NCBI RefSeq assembly: GCF_000714435.1
Contig: NZ_JJMW01000019.1
Span: 124,001 to 188,000 of the forward strand
DNA: 64,000 nt
Source: Exiguobacterium alkaliphilum 12/1
Lineage (GTDB): Bacteria > Bacillota > Bacilli > Exiguobacteriales > Exiguobacteriaceae
Direction: 5' to 3'
The notes beneath the pieces are model-generated. The model was given only the letters and a program-made list of their open reading frames with translations, had not been told where the DNA came from and did not search any database. Numbering within the stretch: position 1 is the stretch's first letter; every line of letters starts with the position of its first letter. A program made the translations under genes and the position numbers. This document shows, piece by piece, positions 56,934 to 64,000 of this stretch.

Positions 56934-56983
56934 TGAAATCACCTCATCCCTCATTGTATGGAAGCAAGACGATGTTGGCAAGT

Positions 56984-57955
56984 TCACTGCTGGAAGCTGA
57001 AACTGTGCTCCATGACAGGCTGAGACGAGCCGGCCTCGAGTTCGACGAGCAGACGGAGTCTTGCTTTTTGAGAGTTCAATCCGTTCGAGAAGATGATTCC
57101 CATGTCTTTCAACTGTTTGCCGCCGCCCTCATAGCCGTATACGTCTTGGACGATGCCGTTAAAACAACGGCTGACGATGACGACCGGGATGTGGGCGACG
57201 AGCCGTTCGAGGGCAGGGACGATTGTCGGTGGAACGTTCCCTTGACCGAGCACTTCGAGCACGAGCCCGTCATAGCCGAGGTCGAGCACGGCTTCGAGCA
57301 AATCGGGTTCCATGCCGGCGACGACTTTTAAGACGGCGACCCGCTTCGAGATCGAAGGAATCATCTTCGCTTGCCGCGTCATCGGTTGACTGTAGATGAG
57401 GACGTGGTCTTTCGTAACCATCCCGACATTCCCGAAGTGGACCGACTTGAACGTGTCGACCGACGAGGTATGTGTTTTCGTGACGTTGAACGCCGAATGA
57501 ATCTCGCCGTTGAAGACGACGAGTACGCCTTTGCCGCGCGCGGCCTCGCTCCGTGCGACGCGAAGCGCCGTGATCAAGTTGAACTCACCGTCCGAGCCGA
57601 TCTCGTTCGATGAGCGCATCGCCCCGGTCAACACGATCGGCACCGGGGCACCGAGCGTGATTTGGAGAAAGTAAGCCGTCTCTTCTAACGTGTCCGTGCC
57701 GTGGGTGATGACGACCCCGTCGTACGTGTCTTGCGTCAATTCTTGGGCGATGAAGTGGGCGAGCTCGAGCATCTTCGCCGGCGTCATGTGCGGCGACGGG
57801 ATGTTCGAGAAGTGTTTCGTCGTGATGCGGGCGATATCCGTCGCTTTCGGCAGCGTCGCATCGATTGGGTTGATATCGCTCGGCGAGACGTGCCCTGTTC
57901 CCGACTGAGACATGGCGATCGTGCCGCCGGTGTGGATGAGTAGTAAATGGTTCAT
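56984..57955 (-). CDS. ansA: L-asparaginase
   Basis: 323 residues from ATG 57955 with GGAGG six bases upstream; a longer frame reaches 57991. Both active-site motifs are seen: HTGGTIAM near the start (residues 8-15) and ITHGTDTLEETAYFL further in. No signal peptide, so cytoplasmic. It hydrolyses asparagine to aspartate and ammonia. Lies ahead of ypdA in the same direction and divergent from prsW. Confidence 0.95.
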   Translation of the reverse strand: MNHLLLIHTGGTIAMSQSGTGHVSPSDINPIDATLPKATDIARITTKHFSNIPSPHMTPAKMLELAHFIAQELTQDTYDGVVITHGTDTLEETAYFLQITLGAPVPIVLTGAMRSSNEIGSDGEFNLITALRVARSEAARGKGVLVVFNGEIHSAFNVTKTHTSSVDTFKSVHFGNVGMVTKDHVLIYSQPMTRQAKMIPSISKRVAVLKVVAGMEPDLLEAVLDLGYDGLVLEVLGQGNVPPTIVPALERLVAHIPVVIVSRCFNGIVQDVYGYEGGGKQLKDMGIIFSNGLNSQKARLRLLVELEAGSSQPVMEHSFSFQQ

Positions 57956-58063
57956 AGAAGACCTCCAACTTTTTTTGTTCGTTTCTTCCAATTTCTAGGC
58001 GTTTTCTGCTTTTTCTTTTTCTCGTTTCGGTGTATGCTTAACGGTAGAGAGGAGAGATGCGTC

Positions 58064-58720
58064 ATGATTGCAATCGCCTTGTCTGCGGTAGCGCCAGGGT
58101 TCGCCCTTCTTTCCTATTTCTATCTTCGACATGAATTGGAAGCGGAACCGCTCGGCTATGTGATCCGTTCGTTCGTCGCCGGAGCCGTCCTCGTTTTCCC
58201 GATCATGTTCATCCAATACGCGTTCGAAGAAGAAGGCGTGTTGACGAGCCCGTTTTGGAAAGCGTTCGTGGCAACCGCGTTGTTAGAAGAGTTTTTTAAG
58301 TGGTTCATGATTTATTATACAATATACATACATAAAGTCTTCGATGATTACTACGACGGGATTCTCTATGCGGTCGCCTGTTCACTCGGCTTCGCCACAT
58401 TAGAGAATTTTCTATATTTATGGGTGTACGACTCACTCGAAATCGCGATTTGGCGGGCCGTCCTGCCGGTTAGCGGCCACGCCTTGTTCGCTGTGGCGAT
58501 GGGCTTTTGCCTCGGTCGGGCGAAACATTCGGCCCGGGAGCGGCTCTGGCTCTTTCTCGCCGTCTCCGTCGCCACGCTCATGCACGGCGTGTTCGACTAT
58601 ATTTTGCTCATCGAACCGACGAACAAAGTGCCGGCCGTGCTCTATATCGTCGTGCTATGGATGGTCGCCCTGTTGCTCGTCCGGGCCGCCAATCAATCGA
58701 ATCGTCGTCAATTTAAATAG
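58064..58720 (+). CDS. prsW: Site-1 intramembrane protease PrsW
   Basis: 218 residues from ATG 58064; an apparent longer frame crosses the ansA start. About eight membrane segments. Key glutamates Glu75 and Glu76 in LLEEFFKW, and conserved His in SGHALFAV and TLMHGVFDY. PrsW makes the first cut in anti-sigma RsiW in Bacillus. RseP, which makes the second cut, is encoded at 16160-17410. Confidence 0.94.
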   Translation: MIAIALSAVAPGFALLSYFYLRHELEAEPLGYVIRSFVAGAVLVFPIMFIQYAFEEEGVLTSPFWKAFVATALLEEFFKWFMIYYTIYIHKVFDDYYDGILYAVACSLGFATLENFLYLWVYDSLEIAIWRAVLPVSGHALFAVAMGFCLGRAKHSARERLWLFLAVSVATLMHGVFDYILLIEPTNKVPAVLYIVVLWMVALLLVRAANQSNRRQFK

Positions 58721-58739
58721 CTAAAAGGGGAATGGAGTC

Positions 58740-59405
58740 ATGTTAAAAGTAGGTCAAGAGTTACGGATTGAAGTCGAGGGGAGAAGCGAGGGGAAGACAA
58801 AAATCGCCGCCATCCAAGACGGTGTCGTCTGGATCGAGTCACCGAGTGAGACGGCGACGTTGAAGACATTCTTCCTTCATGAAGAAGAGGCGTTACGCGT
58901 TTATTTCTTTAAAGGCGAGGAGCAATTGTTTGCGTTTGACACGGTCGTCCTGAAGCGATTGAGCGATGCGCAGTTGACGCTTCGTTACGCGTTCAAATTG
59001 CCGGACGAGAAGAAAATCAAACGGGTGCAGCGCCGCGAGTACCTACGCGTCCCTGAAATGATTAACGTCACCGTCCTCGCTGTCGACGGTCAAGCTTTCC
59101 CGACGTTCGAGACGACGTCACTCGACGTGTCGGCCGGCGGGATGCGCATCGTCGCCAACCGGGCGCCAATCGAAGTGGATGACTCGCTCGTCGTCGTCTT
59201 CCGTATCGAGGATGAGCGGGGGATGCCGCAGACGTTCCGGGTGAAGAGTCGGCTCGTCCGAATCAAGCCCCAGACCGTCAAGCAAGAGTTGTCACTTTGC
59301 TTCGAGGACTTGGCACCACGCGATCAAGAGACGATTTTACGTTACTGTTTCCGCGCCCAGCTCGAGGCGAGAAAACGAACCGGCTCTGTATTTTCTTCAC
59401 GATAA
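58740..59405 (+). CDS. PilZ-domain c-di-GMP receptor (MotI/YpfA-like)
   Basis: 221 residues. N-terminal YcgR-like domain (about 1-90), then a PilZ domain with the complete c-di-GMP motifs RRxxxR (residues 98-103) and DxSxxG (129-134). In B. subtilis the orthologous MotI/YpfA slows the flagellar stator when c-di-GMP rises. Position after prsW and before cmk is as in B. subtilis. Functionally linked to the flagellar genes at the start of the window. Confidence 0.92.
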   Translation: MLKVGQELRIEVEGRSEGKTKIAAIQDGVVWIESPSETATLKTFFLHEEEALRVYFFKGEEQLFAFDTVVLKRLSDAQLTLRYAFKLPDEKKIKRVQRREYLRVPEMINVTVLAVDGQAFPTFETTSLDVSAGGMRIVANRAPIEVDDSLVVVFRIEDERGMPQTFRVKSRLVRIKPQTVKQELSLCFEDLAPRDQETILRYCFRAQLEARKRTGSVFSSR

Positions 59406-59410
59406 AAAAC

Positions 59411-59419
59411 TGTTATGAT
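59411..59419 (+). promoter_or_regulatory. Extended -10 promoter upstream of cmk
   Basis: TGTTATGAT at 59411-59419 fits TGn plus TATGAT. The -35 region (TTTTCT) is weak. A 6-bp hairpin TCTCGG/CCGAGA (59422-59442) follows and touches the next Shine-Dalgarno. Confidence 0.5.
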
Positions 59420-59450
59420 GTTCTCGGAACAAATGACCGAGAGGAGGCGG

Positions 59451-59483
59451 GTGTCGGACAATGCCGATACCCAATTTTTATGA
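59451..59483 (+). CDS. Possible 10-codon leader peptide upstream of cmk
   Basis: GTG at 59451, preceded by AGGAGG (59442-59447), encodes MSDNADTQFL and stops at TGA 59481-59483, overlapping the cmk ATG. This is the only strong ribosome site near cmk. Confidence 0.35.
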   Translation: MSDNADTQFL

Positions 59484-60157
59484 TGAAACCGTTACAAATT
59501 GCATTAGATGGACCGGCTGGAGCTGGAAAGAGTACGATTGCCAAAACGTTGGCCAAAAAACTTGGCTATGTCTATATCGATACAGGTGCCATTTATCGGG
59601 CCGTCACGTATCGCGCCTTGAACGAGCATGTCGGTTTAGAGGACGGGCCAGCACTTGCCGCGATGATCGCCGAGATGGACCTTCGCCTCGTGCCGAGTGA
59701 ATCTGGGCAACGCGTCTTCGACGGTGCGACCGAAGTGACCGATTTGATTCGCTCGAGCGAAGTGACGAACAACGTCAGTTTCGTCGCCCGTCAACCGGAA
59801 GTCCGGGACGCGTTGATGGACTTGCAACGCGACCTCGCGAAAGAGGGCGGCATCGTCATGGACGGTCGCGATATTGGGACGCACGTCTTACCGGGTGCCG
59901 ATTTGAAAGTGTTCATGACCGCCACGGTCGAAGAACGGGCCCGCCGCCGCCATGATGAGAACGTATCGAAAGGATTGCCGAGCGACCTCGAGCAATTGCA
60001 GCGTGAAATCGCCCTCCGGGACAAGCGTGACTCCGAGCGTGAGGTAGCTCCGCTTCGTCAGGCCGATGATGCGCACTATCTCGATACGACCAAGCTGTCA
60101 ATCGACGGTGTCGTCGAAGCGATTGAACGATTGATGAAGCAGGTGGTGAAACGATGA
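59480..60157 (+). CDS. cmk: Cytidylate kinase
   Basis: 225 residues from the ATG at 59480 (a second ATG follows at 59483). P-loop ALDGPAGAGKST, YIDTGAIYRAVTYRAL and GRDIGTHVLPGA identify CMP kinase. It makes CDP and dCDP. There is no Shine-Dalgarno near these ATGs; AGGAGG lies about 30 bases upstream next to a small upstream frame. Overlaps plsC by 4 bases. Confidence 0.95.
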   Translation: MMKPLQIALDGPAGAGKSTIAKTLAKKLGYVYIDTGAIYRAVTYRALNEHVGLEDGPALAAMIAEMDLRLVPSESGQRVFDGATEVTDLIRSSEVTNNVSFVARQPEVRDALMDLQRDLAKEGGIVMDGRDIGTHVLPGADLKVFMTATVEERARRRHDENVSKGLPSDLEQLQREIALRDKRDSEREVAPLRQADDAHYLDTTKLSIDGVVEAIERLMKQVVKR

Positions 60158-60777
60158 AACCGCTCAACAACGGACCGTTCGGCATGTATCGGGTCGCCCG
60201 TGCCGCCGTCGCATTGATTCAAAAACTCATGTTCCGTGTCGAGTATATCGGACGTGACAACGTCCCGGCCGACGGCTCGGTGCTCGTCTGTTCGAACCAT
60301 CAGTCGAACTGGGACCCGGTCTTACTCGCCATCGCGATTCCGAAACAGCGTCCGCTTCGCTTCTTTGCGAAGAAAGAGTTGTTCGGTGTCCCGGTGCTGA
60401 AACATATCCTCAACCGGGCTGGTCAGATTCCGGTCTCGCGTGGCGAGGGGGACCGTCAAGCCCTTCGTGTCGTTTTGCAAAAGTTGAAAGAGAACGAACT
60501 CATCTCAATCTTCCCGGAAGGTACCCGCTCGAAAGACGGGACGCTCGGTACGGCTCAAGCGGGTGTCGGCTTCTTCGCCTTGCGCTCTGAGGCAGCCGTG
60601 TTGCCAATCGCCATCATCGGCCGATACAAGTTCCGGACGAAGCTGAAAGTCGTCATCGGCGAACCGCTCGACTTGACCGCGCTCAAGGCGAATAAAGCGA
60701 GTGCGCAGGAAGCGGCGGACTTAATCATGGAGCGGATCAGTGAACTATACATCGAGCATTCACGGAACGTTCGGTAA
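60154..60777 (+). CDS. plsC: 1-acyl-sn-glycerol-3-phosphate acyltransferase PlsC
   Basis: 207 residues. Acyltransferase motifs NHQSNWDP (HX4D) and FPEGTRSKDG are clear. It makes phosphatidic acid, the substrate of CdsA. Coupled to cmk (ATGA). Followed by a leader region and the S1-domain gene. Confidence 0.94.
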   Translation: MKPLNNGPFGMYRVARAAVALIQKLMFRVEYIGRDNVPADGSVLVCSNHQSNWDPVLLAIAIPKQRPLRFFAKKELFGVPVLKHILNRAGQIPVSRGEGDRQALRVVLQKLKENELISIFPEGTRSKDGTLGTAQAGVGFFALRSEAAVLPIAIIGRYKFRTKLKVVIGEPLDLTALKANKASAQEAADLIMERISELYIEHSRNVR

Positions 60778-60867
60778 ATTCAGGTTTAATCTGGCTCGAG
60801 GAAAGGTACTAATCTGATAACACCTTGACAAATCTTCGGAATTATAAGAAGTTTATACTAGGTGTTA

Positions 60868-60890
60868 AGCGCCTTTGGGCGCTCCTTTTT
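60868..60890 (+). terminator. Terminator or attenuator between plsC and the S1-domain gene
   Basis: AGCGCC (60868-60873) pairs with GGCGCT (60878-60883) around TTTG, followed by CC and five T residues. It lies only 29 bases before the next start codon. Confidence 0.6.
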
Positions 60891-60918
60891 GTACTCATCG
60901 TGAGGGGGTAGTGTTGGA

Positions 60919-62064
60919 ATGGTCGAAGAAATGAAAGATATGCCTGATTTTGAAATTAATCGAGGTCAAATCGTGACCGGTACAGTCGTCAAAATCGAGG
61001 ACAAGCAAGCGTTAATCGATATCGGGTATAAAACCGAGGCGATTCTGCCAATCAGCGAAGTATCAAGCATGCATTTAGACGATTTAAACGAATCACTCCA
61101 TGTCAACGACGAAATCCGTGTGAAAGTGAAGAAAGTCACGGACGAAGAGGTTGTCGTATCGAAGAAGGACGTGGATGCCGAGGCAGCTTGGGATCAAATC
61201 GTCGAAAAATACGAATCAGGTGAAGTATTTGAAGTCATGGTCAAGGATAAAGTCAAAGGCGGTCTTGTCGTCGATATCGGCATCCGCGGTTTCATCCCGG
61301 CCTCGCTCGTCGAAAGTCATTTCGTCGAGGACTTCTCTTCTTACTTGCATAAACCAATCACGGTCAAAGTCGTCGAAATCGACCGTGAGAAGAACCGCGT
61401 CATTCTCTCGCATAAAGCAGTCGCGGAAGCGGAGATGAGCGCGAAGAAAGCGGAGACGCTCGAGTCGCTTGAAGTCGGCCAAATCATCGAAGGGACGGTC
61501 CAACGTCTCACTGATTTCGGTGCTTTCGTCGACATCGGTGGCGTCGATGGTCTCGTTCACATCTCCGAGATGGCGCATAGTCGTGTCGAGAAACCGAGTG
61601 ACGTCGTGACCGAAGGCGACAAAGTGAAAGTGAAAGTGCTCGGCCTTGACCTTGACAATGAGAAAGTCAAATTGTCAATCAAGGAGACGCAACCAGGCCC
61701 GTGGGAATCGATTGAAGGTCAGATTCAACCTGGTGACGTGATCGAAGGGAAAGTGAAACGTCTCGTCACGTTCGGTGCGTTCGTTGAAGTCGCACCGCAA
61801 GTCGAAGGGTTGCTTCACATCTCGCAAATCGCGAATCGACATATCGCGACCCCATCTGAAGTGTTGACAGAAGGGCAAGAAGTGAAAGTGAAAGTGCTTG
61901 ACGTCCATCTCGACGAGAAAAAAATCTCGCTGTCGATGCGCGCACTCGAGTCAGCCGAATCGTCACGTGACGAAGACCAGGCGCTCCTCGACGAATACAG
62001 TGACCAAGGAGGATTCTCCGTCTCGGAACTAACGGGCGAAGAGTCTTCGGACGATTCTAAATAA
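60919..62064 (+). CDS. ypfD: S1 RNA-binding domain protein (RpsA/YpfD-like)
   Basis: 381 residues, with four S1 motifs at roughly 15-85, 102-170, 187-256 and 272-343; each starts with a G-x-V pattern and contains a GLVH or GLLH-type strand. Shorter than the six-motif proteobacterial S1, as usual in Firmicutes. Probably an accessory RNA-binding or ribosome-linked protein; true S1 function in this group is debated. Acidic Ser/Asp-rich tail. Confidence 0.92.
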   Translation: MVEEMKDMPDFEINRGQIVTGTVVKIEDKQALIDIGYKTEAILPISEVSSMHLDDLNESLHVNDEIRVKVKKVTDEEVVVSKKDVDAEAAWDQIVEKYESGEVFEVMVKDKVKGGLVVDIGIRGFIPASLVESHFVEDFSSYLHKPITVKVVEIDREKNRVILSHKAVAEAEMSAKKAETLESLEVGQIIEGTVQRLTDFGAFVDIGGVDGLVHISEMAHSRVEKPSDVVTEGDKVKVKVLGLDLDNEKVKLSIKETQPGPWESIEGQIQPGDVIEGKVKRLVTFGAFVEVAPQVEGLLHISQIANRHIATPSEVLTEGQEVKVKVLDVHLDEKKISLSMRALESAESSRDEDQALLDEYSDQGGFSVSELTGEESSDDSK

Positions 62065-62075
62065 GACGGTCGTTC

Positions 62076-62105
62076 AAGCGGGAGTCATGCTCCCGCTTCT
62101 TTTTG
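62076..62105 (+). terminator. Terminator after ypfD
   Basis: AAGCGGGAG (62076-62084) pairs with CTCCCGCTT (62090-62098) around a 5-base loop, followed by CTTTTTG. Confidence 0.85.
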
Positions 62106-62127
62106 TATGGTCACCGAAATAGTGCTG

Positions 62128-62136
62128 TGATATGAT
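62128..62136 (+). promoter_or_regulatory. Extended -10 promoter of der
   Basis: TGATATGAT at 62128-62136 (TGn plus TATGAT). A weak -35, TGGTCA, lies 17 bases upstream at 62108-62113. Confidence 0.6.
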
Positions 62137-62194
62137 AGTACAGTTGCATTTAGAAACGAGTATTTATTGAATGAAAGTTAGAGAGGTGTTTTTT

Positions 62195-63505
<1,311 letters not shown>

Positions 63506-63522
63506 TAATGGGGGTGCCTCCT

Positions 63523-64000
63523 ATGGCAAAAGTAGCTGTCATCGGCGCAGGGAGCTGGGGAACGGCGTTATCGCTCGTCCTCGCTGATAATGGTCACGAC
63601 GTCTTGCTCTACGGCCGTGAAGAGGATCACGTCCTCGAGATCAATACGTCACATACGAACTCGACTTATTTGAAGGACGCTCCGCTTCCGGAGTCGATTC
63701 GAGCGACGACCGATTTGAAAGAGGCGATTGCCGGACGGTCCATCATTTTCCTCGTCGTTCCGAGCTCGGCGATTCGTCCGGTCTCCCGCGAGCTGAACAC
63801 GCTCCTCACGGAACCGGCCGTCATCGTCCACGCCGCCAAAGGGATTGAACCGAAGACGCATAAGCGTCTGTCTGAGATTATCGCTGAAGAGATTGACCCG
63901 TCGAAACGGCGGGCCATCGGCGTCTTGACAGGTCCGACGCACGCCGAAGAAGTCGCCGTCCGCAAATTGACGACGATCACGATTGCGTGCGAGGACTTAG
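63523..64000 (+). CDS. gpsA: Glycerol-3-phosphate dehydrogenase, N-terminal part
   Basis: Cut off by the window end after 159 residues. The NAD(P)-binding motif VIGAGSWGTALS starts at about residue 6, with the conserved NSTYLKD segment, AAKGIE and TGPTHAEEVA. It makes sn-glycerol-3-phosphate for phospholipids, upstream of PlsC and CdsA activities encoded in this window. Start ATG is 8 bases after GGGGGTG. Confidence 0.96.
   Translation, partial: MAKVAVIGAGSWGTALSLVLADNGHDVLLYGREEDHVLEINTSHTNSTYLKDAPLPESIRATTDLKEAIAGRSIIFLVVPSSAIRPVSRELNTLLTEPAVIVHAAKGIEPKTHKRLSEIIAEEIDPSKRRAIGVLTGPTHAEEVAVRKLTTITIACEDL

Overview
This is a contiguous stretch of a low-GC Gram-positive chromosome of moderate GC content. 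Gene order closely follows the Bacillus subtilis fla/che, rpsB-polC, nusA-pnp and ypb-ypf regions. No sporulation genes appear where B. subtilis has them (for example the spoVF genes between mlpA and rnjB). A Lys-type peptidoglycan cassette (MurE with a DDPR motif plus a FemX-type aminoacyltransferase), a bacillithiol reductase gene and many TTG/GTG starts fit the genus Exiguobacterium, whose wall is L-Lys-Gly. The genus call is an inference from synteny and gene content, not from a search.

Layout. (1) 1-10085: the distal part of a long fla/che operon: fliR (cut by the window edge), flhB, flhA, flhF, flhG, cheA, cheW, cheC, cheD, sigD and a swrB-like gene; cheB is missing from its usual place between flhG and cheA. 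(2) 10086-23508: rpsB, tsf, pyrH, frr, uppS, cdsA, dxr, rseP, proS, polC, covering translation, ribosome recycling, isoprenoid and phospholipid precursors and replication. (3) 23509-34341: rimP, nusA, ylxR, rplGA, infB, rbfA, truB, ribF, rpsO, pnp, mlpA, with a candidate NusA-type attenuator in front of rimP. (4) 34342-37793: murE, femX and a CwlK-like peptidase form a tightly packed cell-wall operon, in the place where B. subtilis carries spoVF and asd-dapG-dapA. (5) 37794-41823: RNase J and an FtsK/SpoIIIE translocase. (6) 41824-48660: a GntR regulator, a BMP-family lipoprotein, a nucleoside-type ABC importer and a secreted nuclease lipoprotein, with several cre-like sites. (7) 48661-53458: ferredoxin (minus strand), ypbB, recS, a small membrane protein, a CarH/LitR-like B12-binding MerR regulator and a MecA/YpbH adaptor. 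(8) 53459-58720: ddl, glutamate dehydrogenase, then ypdA and ansA on the minus strand, then prsW. (9) 58740-64000: a PilZ protein (MotI/YpfA type), cmk, plsC, an S1-domain protein, der and the start of gpsA.

Most of the window is conserved housekeeping DNA. The points most worth a second look are the CarH-like photoreceptor-type regulator with a palindrome over its candidate promoter, the murE-femX-cwlK cassette, the rimP and rpsB leader structures, the cre-like sites around the nucleoside-uptake and gudB loci, a short upstream ORF coupled to cmk, and the absent cheB. I did not find a defence system, prophage, transposon, CRISPR array, tRNA or rRNA gene.
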